The notes: generated by a model from the letters alone, not told the origin. 64,000 nt of DNA from Cercospora beticola (GCF_033473495.1 NC_088935.1:2728001-2792000); one strand, 5' to 3'. Positions 44,056 through 56,307 are shown, counted from the stretch's first letter. A program made the numbers and translations.

Positions 44056-44578
44056 GGTTTCATGGAAAGGGCACACTGTTCTGGTCGAAGGAAGTGTAAA
44101 TCGTGGTATCCGTGTGCCTCAGGCCGCATCGCGCTTGGGAAGATGACTAAGTCATTAAGTGGGATCAGACTTTCTGCTTGGTACGACCTCGCTCTGTCCA
44201 CGTCTCTCATCACGTCCCTACTATCGCCACATCTACCCACGGAGAGGATGCCACATACTTGTTAGGGCGTGGCCCGAATCGCATCAAGCTTCAATGATAC
44301 TCAAGGTTTGGATGTCACTCACGGTTTTCCCCAACTCTCTTTGCCGCCGGCGGCCCATTCTGCGCCCCATCATTGAATGCAGCTGCACGCAGTCGCCAAC
44401 TATTCCTGTCGCTAGCGCCAAAATACACTGGCTGTTTCATAAGCGCGCGCTGCGGCGTGGCATCTTCGACATGCATTCGGCATCGGCACTAAACGAAAGC
44501 AACAGTCTGTTCATTTGTCTAGTCCAACGCACTGTTCTTGACCTCCCACATTTCTCTCGCCCTTACTAACTTCGCAGT
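44056..44578. promoter_or_regulatory. Divergent promoter, QRI7 / secreted Hsp70-like gene
   Basis: This 0.5-kb stretch lies between divergent start codons. The plus frame 44159-44569 has no domain and no signal. No TATA box is clear. Confidence 0.45.
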
Positions 44579-45698
44579 ATGAAAGCAATCGTTCTCAGTA
44601 TCCTCTTTGCTCACGCAGTGGCAGCGGCAGACTTCGGAGTTGGCTTCAATCTCAACTTCGACTATGCGTAATTCACGCTTACACCGTGGCCTTGCCCCCA
44701 GAAGTCTATACTGATCGCCTTCTAGCACTGCCAGTGTCCATTACGCCAATGGTACTAGCATCGGCATAGCCAAGATCGAAGGGGGGTCCAGTTACAAGCG
44801 AATGATGCGCAATCAAGTCTGGGAAATGTCTAGCCAAGATCCATCTGATGTACAGCACGACCTGACGCAGCACATTGCCACGAGCTCAAGAAAGACTAGA
44901 TCGCAGGGCATTCGCGATCATCTTCCCCCATGGCTTGGTGGTCGTGCGCCTGATGAGCGGACGCAGCTCATAAAACGCATGTTGCAAAGTCTCAGCAGCT
45001 CGGCGGAAGCCTTCACCGAAGTCAAGGTGCACGATATCGTTATTGTGCTCCCGGGCTTGCCTTCATCAGAAGTGATCGAAGCAACAAGATCTGCGACAGC
45101 TTCCATCGGACTGCGGCTGCCTGTTCTTGGACATTCATGTGCTCCTTCGATGGCCATCTATGCTAACAGATGGGCCAGTCTCGGCCATGGCGAATTCGAA
45201 GAGGAGGAGTGTTACAAGTGGCAAGAAAGATTAGTTCTGGCAGTAGATTACAGTCGTGCCGCTCTCACTGGTGTCCTCTACGCCGAAGACTGTTTTGGAC
45301 TTTTGGAAGGCATTCGCGGGTTTCAAGATACAGACCTTGGGAAAGATGCTGCATGGTCGAAAGGTGACGCCGCTGGAAGAGCAAGTATTGTGGAAATCCT
45401 TCGTCAGCTCGTTCGCCTGCCTGTCGTTACTGATCAGGGCAATGTCTTGAATCACATTCACGGCATTACCTTGTCAGGCGAAGCAGGCTACGACAAACAG
45501 TTAAGATCGGTTCTGAAAGAGTTTTTCCAAAGTGAAACGGGAACTGCCAACTTCTCTGTCGTAGCCATGCACGACATGTCCATGACCTCCGAAGCCATGG
45601 TAGATCCGCTCTTCGCAGGTGCTATGGGATCGGCAGCCATTTGCTGGGAACGGCTCGAATGGTACGAGACGACTCAAGGGAGGCTCGAATTGCGATGA
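44579..45698 (+). CDS. Secreted or ER-targeted Hsp70-like (actin-fold) protein, divergent
   Basis: Exons 44579-44667 and 44726-45698 give 353 residues; the split Ala codon joins LNFDYA to TASVHYANGTSIG. The N-terminus MKAIVLSILFAHAVAAADFG is a signal peptide. The body has an actin/Hsp70-fold pattern: YANGTSIGIAKIEGG as first strands, HDIVIVLPGLPSSEVIEATR, RLPVLGHSCAPSMAIYANRW, then VLAVDYSRAALTGVLYAED. The canonical phosphate loops are poorly preserved and no substrate-binding domain follows, so it is shorter than BiP-type chaperones. Families of such proteins occur in filamentous ascomycetes; the function is unknown. No KDEL-like end is present (ends RLELR). Confidence 0.7.
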
Positions 45699-46058
45699 TG
45701 TATCGTCCTATGGACGCCGCGTCCAGGGCGAATATTTCTCTCGAATTAGTGTATGGTACTAGAGCCACAAATGCAGGACGTAATGAAAATAGCAAACCAT
45801 CTGTTTTTGACATAGTACATACTGCAGCCACTATAATGAAAGTGCCGCCCCTTACAGCTTACTGTGCATACCTCCTACAGCAACAAACTCAAGCTTTCTC
45901 GGCAGTGATGTCACGCGTCCCAACACCGCGCGTGCACCAGAACCACCGAACCACCCCACCGCTCTTCTTCTCGTCTCACCACCATCAGCGCATCTTGCTG
46001 CTCGCCTTCTGGCCACCGAGATATGCCGCCCCGCCCGTAGCAGCAGAGCACGCCCGCC
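45699..46058. other. Intergenic, lipase promoter
   Basis: A 360-bp stretch upstream of the patatin-like gene and just after the Hsp70-like gene. It contains a TGATGTCACGCGTC sequence at about 45906-45919. No gene is seen. Confidence 0.5.
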
Positions 46059-48573
46059 ATGGCCGATCGCCAGAAGGCCACCGACGGCCCGTCGATCAAC
46101 TCGCCCGAGGCGTGGGACTACAAAACTCTCCCGGATTGGGACGACGACTTCTACAGAGAAGACGACATCCTTCAGTTCGCCGCTGCCCTTGACGCACCGG
46201 CTGTTCTCACCGCATCGCCGTCCGAGGAAGACCTGACACGGTGGGAGAAGCGGCCAGACACCGAGGCTGAGCGTATCACCGCACTCAACGACTGGCGACC
46301 GGTGCACCAAAGACAGCTAAGGCGCCCCGGGTCTTCCAAAGCGCGGAACAGCCGGGGGAAACCCAAGAAACAGCCACGTCGCGGACGAGATGAAACAAGA
46401 GAAGGTTGGACGTATTCGGTTGCAAAGTACCCGCTCTTGTCCTTCGTCTTTGGCTGGATCACTTTCTTGGGAACGTGCTACGCTTTCACGAGACTCTACA
46501 TCTGGCTGTACGAGCAATACGTGACTTGGCGAGGGACGCGTGATCGGCTCCGAAAAGCATTGCGAAAACAGGATAGCTACGACGGATGGGTGACCGCTGC
46601 AGAAGAGCTGGATCGCCATTTGGGCAATGACAAGTGGAAGGCGGATGATGAGGGGTCTTACTATGATTGGAAGACGATCAGGCAGGTCTTGCGACAGTTA
46701 CGAGATCTTCGCAGACTCGCAGAAGAAGATGAACAGACCGCTCGTGGACGATCAGAGCGCAATGGAGAGAGGCCTGTTGACCTGTTGAGAAAGGTGCTGG
46801 AGTCTTGTGTCAAGACGAACTTTGCGGGCATCGAGAATCCACGTCTATACTCGGAGACTTATTATGGTACCAAAAATCTCCTGCAGAGTTACATCGACGA
46901 AACATCTCAATCGCTCAAGTTCATTTTTGCAACCACTCAGCTCAGCGCAGCGGACAAGCGCGCCCTTTCTGATCGTCTATCTGCGAACCTTGGCCGGTCA
47001 GCCCTGTGTCTCAGTGGAGGTGCAACTTTCGCCTACTACCATTTCGGTATCGCCAAAGCCCTGCTGGATGCCGACATCTTACCTCCCATCATTACTGGTA
47101 CGTCCGGAGGCGCTCTTGTAGCAGCTCTGCTCTGCACACGGACGGACGAAGAGCTCAAGAAACTATTGGTTCCGGCCTTGGCCTACAGAATCACAGCTTG
47201 CCACGAATCCATTCGCGTGTGGTGGTTTCGATATTGGCGCACAGGTGCTCGTTTCGACTCTGTTGACTGGGCGAAAAGATGTGCTTGGTTCTGCCGCGGT
47301 AGTCTGACATTCAAGGAAGCATATCAGCGTACGGGCCGTATATTGAATGTTACCACTGTACCATCTGACCCGCATTCTCCGGCTATCCTGGCGAACCACA
47401 TTACAGCGCCTGATTGTGTCATCTGGTCAGCTGTCATTGCATCAGCGGTAAGAATATTTCTATTTCAGTTTCTCAAATTTGTTTGCTAATCATCAGAAGG
47501 CTGTCCCGGGCATCTTGAATCCCGTCGTCCTAATGCGGAAACTCCCCAGCGGAAAGCTCGAACCTTTTAGCTTTGGTCACAAGTGGAAGGACGGTTCATT
47601 GAGAACAGACATACCCTTGAAGAGTTTGAACACACATTTCGGTGTCAATTTCAGCATCGTCTCACAGGTGAATCCACACGTTTCTCTTTGGTTCTTCTCA
47701 AATCGCGGCACCGTGGGCCGGCCAGTCACGCATCGCCGAGGGCGAGGATGGCGCGGTGGCTTCTTTGGATCGGCTCTTGAGCAGTTCATCAAGCTCGACC
47801 TCAACAAATGGTTGAAAGTGCTCCGTCACCTCGAATTACTCCCTCGACCTCTGGGCCAGGACTGGAGTGAGGTGTTCTTGCAGCGCTTTTCTGGCACTAT
47901 CACAATCTGGCCAAAGACCAAGATGTCTGACTTTTGGAACATCCTGTCTGATCCTTCCATGCAACGTCTGGCAAGACAAATCCGCGGAGGGCAGTTGGCT
48001 ACGTGGCCCAAGCTGAAATTTGTCAGTAATCGCATGGCCCTTGAAAAGGTTATTCGTGAAGCGTATATGCAGCACCACTCGACCGAAGAAGAGCAAGTCA
48101 CGCAGGTGCCAATGCAGGGTCGTCTCCGATCAGTGTTGAGCGAAGAGGACCTCAACTCGCTCCTTTCACAAGCGAGGAAGAATAATGGTCTGGTCGAGGT
48201 GCCTGAGGAGCTACTCACTCCGGGACGGGAGCTTGAGAAAATGGACTTTGGAGACTCCACCCAACGAACAGAGTCGCCATCGTTCACCAAGCGGATGTCG
48301 AATCTCTGGGGCTCACTGCAGTCATCCACGTCACGCACATCGCTTGACACCGCACAGCAAGGATTCCGGGAGATTCCAGCGCACGCACAAGCCTCTCGTC
48401 GCGGCAGTAGTGGTGTTGTTGACGAGTTGGTTCGGCAGTCGAGAGTGTTCTTCGACGACGATGACTATGCGGAAGATACCGAGGCTGCGAGCGAGACTGA
48501 TGGGGTCGACCATGAAACAGACGATGATGCCGTGGGCAGCAACGATGCACCAGACTCATCGTTCAGCAAATGA
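46059..48573 (+). CDS. Patatin-like phospholipase / triacylglycerol lipase
   Basis: Exons 46059-47447 and 47497-48573 give 821 residues. The architecture is the fungal DUF3336 + patatin type related to yeast Tgl3/4/5 lipid-droplet lipases. A hydrophobic segment near residues 125-150 (PLLSFVFGWITFLGTCYAFT) may anchor it to a membrane or droplet. DUF3336 covers WVTAAEELDRHLGNDKWKAD and KTIRQVLRQLRDL. The patatin domain has LCLSGGATFAYYHFGIAKAL, the nucleophile elbow GTSGG (around residue 349) and the catalytic Asp in WKDGSLRTDIPL, with FSIVSQVNPHV after it. The last ~150 residues are acidic and Ser-rich. Substrate, lysophospholipid or triacylglycerol, is not resolved. Confidence 0.92.
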
Positions 48574-51500
48574 CTGCCTTGATGTGGAATGCAGTATTTG
48601 GCTGGGGTGCACCTGTTAGCACCGCGTGGCACATCTTCGGGTGCTAGTATGCAGGAGGTTCCGGGTTGCGCGCTCTCGCCATTAAGCATCTCCCTGTTTT
48701 CTTTGTTTTACCAATCCAACTTGAGAATGATTGACTTGTGAAGCGTTCTAGCGTGCTTCGGTGTATAGAAAAAGACCTGGGCGTAGACATCATTATAATA
48801 TACTAGTGCGAAACGAGGGCTGTTTCCTCTCCGCGTTTGGCGGAATCATGCGCTTCAAGCCCCGTGTCATGCTTACGCTTTTCCCTTGCTCGATGGGGAT
48901 GCTGCAAACCACGGTGACTCGATTCACTCGACATGAAGGGTGGACGTCTGTCGTCCGCTTCGCCCGGGCCGCTCTAATGCTCAGAACTCACGAAGTTCTC
49001 GCGAATATGCTGTAGGGCCAGGAGCAGCTTGCCCAGTGGGATTTGAACGCTTTCGCCCGTTCCTGCCATTACGGTGTACGCAAGGGCACTGGCTGCCACC
49101 TCCCAAGGCCTTCGATCCACGGATGCCATTCCGACAGCCCTCGATCTTGGACTGAGGCTCGACATGGCCTGTAGAAGACGCAGGAGGCGACCTGCTTCTG
49201 CTATGCTGTTTGTACAAGTGTCGTGAGGAGGCCTTAGCACAGCACAGCTCCGACCTGTCCACCAGGAGATGTCAAGTTTGCAGTGGTGCTGCCATATCTG
49301 AAAAATGAATTACAAGAAGCGCGCTGCTACTTATTGTCAGCTTCTTCACACGCGGCGCAACGATATCTAGTCAGCGGCTTTCGTTGATGTTGGATGAGCA
49401 GTGCGTCTGAACCCATCCCCGCTGCCGCTGCAATCAAATTGCACAGAGGCCGATTCGCGACATCTATCCAAAGGGATGCTGTCTTCATTGCTAAGAGCCT
49501 GCCGTCAATGTTAGTGCCATGAGCTCGACGGCAAACCGAGATTCAGCAACATTAACGCCATTTCCACGACGCAAATGCCCTTTTTGAGTGCATTCCCATG
49601 GTGCTGTCATGGTGTTCCCTGAGCGACGCGAGACTCCACCCACCGCCCAGGACTGTTCGAATGTCTGCCTTGGCAATGTGGCATGGTGTTTCGAACTTCT
49701 CACGGAGCCAAGGAGTGCGATCTGCAACGCATCGGTCTTGGTTCAGTCTAAACACAATTCAGACGCCGTTCATTGCCGTTGATTTCCTTTGATAGCATCG
49801 CAAGAGACGGCATGGGGGTGTAGCTGAGGGCGTCAGATCGATGACAATCGATGACCTTCACAAGCCTGGCTGTCGATTCCGTTCAGGCATCGACGTTATG
49901 GCGCAGCATAAAATCCGTCCACCCTCTGTCATGCAATGCAACGAGCAGGAATGGTCGTGCAATGCCTGTCTTCTCGCTGCTATTTGTTGTACGAAGTAGC
50001 AAGATCCAGGCCGTGCTCTGTTGGGAACGGGCAGTTGAACAATGAAGAGGTCCGGACCATGACTTGTCCTCATCATGAACTAGAAAGGTCCACAAGTTCA
50101 TCATCGATGCCACTTCCAAGGGAGGTAGAAGTTCGGTGCGCTGGTAAGCTGGCGCTTCTGCCCAATGTGCGCAGGGCTCTGCGCACTACTGTGAGCGACT
50201 GCATGGTGGGCAAGCAACTAAGCAGCACGATTCGTTTTGGACTGAACGACAATCAGTCTTCTCGCAGCAAATAATCGACACTGGGAACATGCCAGTGATT
50301 GAAGACCCCTTCCTGCACCTGCATCGGTAGGGGAAGTTTACCTTTGAAAGTCGTAGGCCAGTGAATATGTTTAAACAGAGCTCAACCGCGCCAGGCGCAA
50401 CTGAACGACTGATGCAGTGCGAACGATGACCTTCACGCTTCAAGGACAGATGTTCTTGCCAATGAGAGCTCCTCTCAACACTTATGTGAAACATGTCGCT
50501 CGTTCGGTGCCGACCAGATCGGTGCATATGCCCAATGCTGACTGCCATAACACGGCAAGCAGACGTCCGCCCGTTGGGTGACCGTATCCGAGGCACGGAT
50601 GCGCCCAAAGCAAGAAAAAGTGAAGGTTCATGACAGCGGTCCGCTTGCCACAGCAGGGGTGTTGCAGGAGCAGCGCACGTTGATGCGAGCTGTGAATGAG
50701 GCATAGTATGAACTCTACGCAGGTGGTGAAGGGGGGCCCGAGGAACTGCCAGGGCAGGGACAGTCGTACTTTCCAGCAGCGGAACGGAAAGTGCGAGACT
50801 CGCGGGGCAGGTCCGCGTCGCGATGCCTGTGGAAGATTTGTCTCATCCTCGCGACAGCAAGCACGGTCATGTGTGCCCATAAGCATCAGCATGGCTGACG
50901 ACATGCAAGCGAGGCCCTGGTGCGGCGGAGATCCTGGGCGATGCCTGCTGCTTCCTGGCCAGGTGGCGGAAGTGGCGATTTCACCACCGGGACGGTGGAG
51001 GAGTTTCTGGAAGCCGACCCTCCGACCCTTGCTGCCACGCCCTTTCTCACGCTGCACACAACGACGTTGACTCGCCGGGACTACAGCGGGCGCCGGCGAG
51101 GGCACAGTCCGCTACTGTAGGCCGTCGCTGGGAGGCGCTGTGTTTTGCGGCTACGCACCGTAACACCCGGTGGGGAAATACAGTGCCGTTGAGATGATGA
51201 GTTATCGCCTTAGGGTTAGAGCGCTGGTGCGAGAAGCAGAGATGCTCCGGGTGAGGTTCACGATTAGATAATCCTCTGCAGCGGGTTAATGTAACGACTA
51301 GGATGCGAGCGTCCTAGTTAGCGGCATTCTCGAAGCCGTAGAACACAGGAAGGAAGGTGGAAGGCTGCGTCGATCTCCTCGCGAAGCAGTCCCTCACTTG
51401 CTCCGCCCACGGCCCTCGCCCTCGCCCTCGCCCACCAACGACATTCTTCTGCTCGCAACCGCATTCCTCCATCACGACCCCTCCCACATTCCAGCGAGCG

Positions 51501-51649
51501 TCGTGGTTGCCATTGCGGCGCTGCGATGCCTCACTGCCGATAACCTGCTCATCCTCCCGCCAGCGCACTGCCGCTTCCTATGACCCGCCTACCACCAACT
51601 CGACCTGCGGCGACTCGTGCGACCAGCTCGCGTGCCCGGCGCAAAACAG
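48574..51649. other. 3-kb gene-poor stretch upstream of the phosphodiesterase gene
   Basis: This is the longest stretch without a secure gene. Several short frames occur on both strands. The most protein-like is minus 49240-48974 (88 codons, VDRRPWEVAASALAYTVMAG and IPLGKLLLALQHIREN), which has no recognisable domain and no clear splice partner. The last ~300 bp, pyrimidine-rich, probably form the phosphodiesterase leader. No transposon, tRNA or long repeat was seen. Confidence 0.45.
51413..51433 (+). repeat. (CCCTCG)3 run in phosphodiesterase leader
   Basis: Three perfect hexamers plus CCC lie about 220 bp before the chosen start codon, in a pyrimidine-rich tract. Confidence 0.75.
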
Positions 51650-54495
51650 ATGGAAGCGAACGATGAGCGTTCTTGTCGGGTCGTCTACTACTGCCCAGGC
51701 AGCGCACACCATGTCTGCGAGCTCTACACTGCAGCGCAGCCTCCGGCGCTGACACCCGGCGAGCGCGCATTGCGCGACCCGCTCGCGCACGTCTATCAAA
51801 ATGTGCGCAAGCTCCTCGACGAGGATGTAGGCAATTTTGAATCAGGTGCGCCGCTTTCCCTCCTCGTGCATCTTCTGTCTGACCGTGTGCAGTCTTTGTG
51901 AGCTCTGACCCCGAGCAATGTTTGCAACGACTCGAAACTTTCGCCCACACAAATCCCACCGCAGTCTTGGTTGAGTTCGCCGACACGAGCGCCCACAGTC
52001 GCACGTCGGACCCCATCTCTTTCCTGCGGAATCTGGCCCCCGATGTTTCTTCCCAGCGCTTCGGCCGTCAGGTCATGTTGTTTGTACTGTGGGCAGCAGA
52101 TTCTTCCTCCGACTTCACTCGCTTCTCGGACGACTCTTTCGAGAGCATGTACCTGGACGCTGGCGCGCTGGATACGATGCGCAGTCCTTTGTGCGCGGAC
52201 GCCGTTCATCGACTCGTTGGCCATGTTAAGGAGGTGACCCGAGCGCCAGCTGACTCCCTCGCTTCCGACATGGCCCGCAAGCTGGTAACGCGCATCGGTA
52301 ATGCCACAAGACCGCAGCTCGCCTCACATCGCCCTGACGAGATTCTATCGGCTCAGCGTAGGAAGGCGGTCGAGGACGCCGTAGGCCAATGGCACTTTCC
52401 CGCTCATGAGTTTGACATGGACGAATTAGCTTACGCAGCGATGATCATGCTCGAAACAGTCCTACAGGACGCCGGTCTGGAGCCCTACCGCTTGCCGCGA
52501 GCACAACTCATGACTTTTATCCTCGCAGCGCGACGCGAGTACAAGCATGAGCGCGAAGTGCACTATCACAACTGGAGGCACGCCGTCGATGTGACACAAT
52601 CGCTGTTCGTCTTCCTGTGCGATGTGCGCTTGTGTTCAGCACCTGTGCGAGACGCATCTCAAAGAAGAGAGCAAGCGCAGCCTAACGCGGTGGAAGCACT
52701 CCTCACGCCAACTGAAGCTCTGATTCTCCTTGTGTCAGCGGTCGGACACGATGTGGGACATCCAGGCGTGAACAATGCATTTTTGGTGGCCAGTAAACAC
52801 CAATTGGCGCATTTGTACAACGACAAATCTGTACTCGAAAACTACCACTGTGCCGCGTACTCGCAGTTGCTGAGGAGGCATTGGCCGCAGCTGAACGGCA
52901 TCGCGCAGTTTCGAAGCAACATGATCTCCACCATTCTGGCCACCGACATGCAACGACATTTCGAATACATGGGCTATCTGACTGATCTGAGGCAGAAGTT
53001 GGAGAAGAGCGATTCGGGGCTGACGGACTGGGGCGACAAGGACAAAACTCACACCAAAGAGCTGGTCATGGCTTTACTGTTGAAAGCAGCAGACATTTCC
53101 AATGTCGCCCGTCCCTTTGATATCTCCGCTCAGTGGGCCAAAATTCTCATGCATGAATTTGCGCGACAGGGAGAACTGGAGTTGGAGCTCGAGATTCCTA
53201 CCTGCTTGTTTGGCGGCCCTCCAGATGAGAATGACCTCCTCGCCGCGGCGCAAAGTCAAAAAGGCTTCATGAACCTATTCGGGTTTCCCCTGTTCAAGGG
53301 CATATCCGAAGTAATGCCCAACATTTCATGCACACTGTCGGAATTGCAACACAACAAGGAAGTCTGGGAGCGGCGGATCGTTGACGAGACTGCTCGTCGC
53401 GAAGCCAACGGCACCACACGGAGAGCTTCCAAGACATATGGCTCCGTGACGGACTCACAGGTGGAGGAGGCACGCCTGCGCAAAAGGGAGTCCGAACCTG
53501 CTGCTGTCCCAACCACAATCCCTCAAACTCCAACGAGTCCTGTCCGACGCCAACCAGGCCTGGAAGCTGGCCCACCAGTCTCGCCTGCACGCCATCCGGC
53601 AAGCGAACAACGCCAAAATCTGTCTCTGGGACCGTCTATGGCGGAAGAGAAACGGGCTTCGACACCGGTCCTGTGGCCCAGCGCAATACAGCTATCGCCT
53701 ACAAGTGGGGGTAGCAGGCGATCGAGCAAAGACGTGGCACTGAACCATATGCATGAGCTGAGCGCTTATGCGCAGCACAATATAGCTGCTGCAGGCTCAC
53801 GCCGAGGCTCGGCCGACGCTGGTTGGCAGTTGCATCAAAACTACCCAGGTTCGCGACGGGGCAGCAAAGAAGAAAGTCTGACGACTATTCTGGTTACCAG
53901 CCAGGGCAGTCCAGCGACTAGAGGGTCGCCGTCGTCGTCCCAAACCAGGATTAGTAAGGCTGGTTCGCCAGCGAAGCGTGGGAGCGTTAAACAGAATGCG
54001 GCGCAAGGCTCCGGTGGGACGCGGCACTCGATACCTTCGTCCCGATCGCAGACTACGACGTCGGTAGCAGCTACGACAGATCCACAGTCGCCTTCCACAC
54101 AGCCCTCGTCACTTGCTCCCACGGAAGACGACATGATGCAGCCGGGAACACAGCACGGCACATTTCTTGCAAGCTCAGCAGCGACAGACGGGTCTTCGGC
54201 TGCGCACGAAACTGGTTTGCCGGATAGCCTGGACGGCGCACACCATTCTTCGGCGCCTGCCGCACTGCCTGATACTCCTCCAAGCGAAACAGTGCTGGGG
54301 TCGAGTAAGTCAGGCTCGCCCATCGTGTCGAGGGTGGCCAGTGGTGATTCGGCGCTCTCGCGGCTGGATCCGCGCAAGTCAGACCAGCTTCGCGAGTCTC
54401 GTAGTCGAAGTCGACTGCGGGGACTGAAGTTCTGGAAGAGGCGGCGTGATCCTCCTGGAAATGAAAACCATGCGTCTGCCGAGAATTCTTCCTGA
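51650..54495 (+). CDS. PDE2: High-affinity cyclic nucleotide phosphodiesterase (PDEase I)
   Basis: This enzyme hydrolyses cAMP to AMP and so limits protein kinase A. Exons 51650-51845 and 51893-54495 give 932 residues, and the intron joins NFES to FVSSDPEQC via a split Val. The catalytic HD domain starts near residue 200 (KAVEDAVGQWHFPAHEFDMD). It contains the class I signature HYHNWRHAVDVTQSLFVFL (near 290), SAVGHDVGHPGVNNAFLVAS with metal ligands (near 349), ENYHCAAYSQLL, and KAADISNVARPFDISAQWA. The ~370-residue C-terminal tail is Ser-rich and disordered with several RRxS motifs, sites that match protein kinase A consensus. The start is the first ATG of the frame; the N-terminal 200 residues are poorly conserved. 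Confidence 0.92.
53419..53985 (+). other. PDE2: Cluster of basic RRxS/KRxS motifs in phosphodiesterase tail
   Basis: Five motifs are seen: RRAS (53419-53430), RRSS (around 53715), RRGS (53800-53811), RRGS (53854-53865) and KRGS (53974-53985). RRxS is the classical protein kinase A consensus; phosphorylation itself is inferred. Confidence 0.7.
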
Positions 54496-54918
54496 TGACA
54501 GAAACGCCATACTTGGCAGGCAGATCCAATGCGGGCGTTGCTGATACAGGTGGCTTTTGTGAGCGTTGTGTTCTACATACAATGACAGCGGGAGACGGTG
54601 TTCGGGTAGCGCAGGCGCACTATGTCGGTCTGATTTTGGTGTTGAAGAAGCGATGCTCGTGTTTCGGAGCGAGGGACATATTTACGACTGAGGATGGAAA
54701 GGGATGAATGGCGCCGGACTGGGTTGAGACGGGCTAGCTGCAAGTCACTGTGTACAATGGACGAAGGTGCAGAAGGATAGTCGCTCTGTAGATATCCATC
54801 GTTGGCAGTATCGTAGAAACGATTCATGCAGTCCACAGAGGCATCTTGAACGACTACAACGACTTGCATGTGGCTGATCCACTTTCCCTGACTTGGCAGA
54901 TGTGGGCCTCAGGCTGAC
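54496..54918. other. Intergenic region
   Basis: This holds the phosphodiesterase 3' flank and the promoter of the following plus-strand gene. No gene is seen. Confidence 0.5.
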
Positions 54919-56307
54919 ATGTCGATCTCTCGGCACATTACGTCCAATCTCCTGGAGCTTCTTGAATGTTCAGTTCCGCAACCGCACGACCTCTTTGCCC
55001 ACATAACGAGCGCGTTGATTGTGCTTTCTCCGCCGGTAGATACACTTGGCAACGCACGGGACGAGTTTACTTTAAGCGGAAACGACGGCGTTGACGGAAG
55101 CATCTCCAGCAGCACTCACACGGCTCGACTGAGCAGCATGGACACCGCCAGTCCACCACTGTCGCCCGTGCGACAATATATGGTGTCTCCCCTCGACACG
55201 TCCCCATCACGATCCTCGTACCGCGAACATCTCCGTCGACGAACGAGCAGCTTCTCTTCGAATCACGACCGGAGTCCTACCACACCCAAGTCGCGGCACA
55301 GATTCAGCAACGCGTCACAATTGTCTGCAGATTTTCCAGGCTCGCCGGTGGATGAAGGTGGCGGCCTTGGAGGAACGGGAAATCTTGCTGATGAGCTCGA
55401 TCAGCTGGACGAAGACGAAGACTTCGACGAGGGCCCGACTGAAGAGGGCCTCCAGGCTGACGGGGAGGAGCAAAGTCGCGACAGCGGAATCGACGTGAGT
55501 TACGCTCAGTCAACGAAGACGCCCAACGCTGGAAGTGGCCAGCATGTACGCAACTTTTCAAAGCCTTTCGGCGGAGGGGATGACGAGCGGTCGCCCACCG
55601 AAACCCGAGTATCAGAGCCGCAGGATGACATGGACATTGAGGATAGATTCTCGTTGGAATTGGAAGACCTGATGAACACAATAGCACGCATGACCAGCTA
55701 TACCTCCACGTCAGAGGATCCGCTCGTTCCTCGAACCATCCTGCAACTGCAGGACCTAGGCAACCAGACTAATCTCGAAGCCGGTGCACATCGACTGACG
55801 ACTGGCACGAACAGCCTGACCTCGCATCTTTCAACGCAAGCCAAGGCAATGCAGACAACCACGCACAGCCTGTTCCCCGTGGTCGCCGGCTTTGCAGCAC
55901 CATTGGATCCTGCACTGATTGACGAAACACTTCCTCTGATGGACGCTTTAAAGGAGAGCATACCTCAGCCGGATATTGTGGTTGTCCAAAAGCTTCAGAA
56001 ACTCGAACGAGAGACAATGGAGGTCATTGCAACTTTGTCTCAACTTACAGACACATTGCAGATGGGCAAACAGATCACCAACTCGGCAGCCAGGCATCTC
56101 CGGACAACACAGACCATGGTGGTTGGACTACGACGTGAACGAGAGAGAGCTGAGAATGCCCGAGTGGATCTGCAGCAGAATGGCTGGGTCGAAAAAATTC
56201 AAGATAGATGGTGTGGAGGACAGTGCAAGGACATCATATCTGGTTTCGAAGCTCGGTGCGACACGCTGAGAGGAGAGCTGGAAGTCGCCATAAATGCTGG
56301 CGCGTGA
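54919..56307 (+). CDS. Conserved-looking coiled-coil protein of unknown function
   Basis: This single exon has 462 residues. The N-terminal helix (SISRHITSNLLELLECSVPQ, then HDLFAHITSALIVLSPP) looks conserved. A long Ser/Pro- and acid-rich disordered part follows (SPVRQYMVSPLDTSPSRSS; EDEDFDEGP; RDSGIDVSY). The C-terminal ~190 residues are helical and probably coiled-coil: LELEDLMNTIARMTSYTS, TTHSLFPVVAGFAAPLD, QKLQKLERETMEVIATLSQL, then the end RWCGGQCKDIISGFEARCD. There is no signal peptide or membrane segment. I do not recognise a named family; many S/T-P sites suggest kinase regulation. Confidence 0.75.
   Translation: MSISRHITSNLLELLECSVPQPHDLFAHITSALIVLSPPVDTLGNARDEFTLSGNDGVDGSISSSTHTARLSSMDTASPPLSPVRQYMVSPLDTSPSRSSYREHLRRRTSSFSSNHDRSPTTPKSRHRFSNASQLSADFPGSPVDEGGGLGGTGNLADELDQLDEDEDFDEGPTEEGLQADGEEQSRDSGIDVSYAQSTKTPNAGSGQHVRNFSKPFGGGDDERSPTETRVSEPQDDMDIEDRFSLELEDLMNTIARMTSYTSTSEDPLVPRTILQLQDLGNQTNLEAGAHRLTTGTNSLTSHLSTQAKAMQTTTHSLFPVVAGFAAPLDPALIDETLPLMDALKESIPQPDIVVVQKLQKLERETMEVIATLSQLTDTLQMGKQITNSAARHLRTTQTMVVGLRRERERAENARVDLQQNGWVEKIQDRWCGGQCKDIISGFEARCDTLRGELEVAINAGA

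Noticed and set aside
49028..49060. Minus-strand GTTCAAATCCCAC resembling a tRNA T-loop
   Set aside because: The flanking bases do not pair as a T-stem, and there is no D-arm or anticodon arm upstream.
49810..49860. tRNA-like start (GGGGGTGTAGCTGAGG)
   Set aside because: No matching T-arm or acceptor stem follows within 100 bp.
50482..51105. Minus-strand frame of 207 codons upstream of the phosphodiesterase
   Set aside because: It is Arg/Pro/Cys-rich with no domain or splice partner, and looks like a chance frame in GC-rich sequence.
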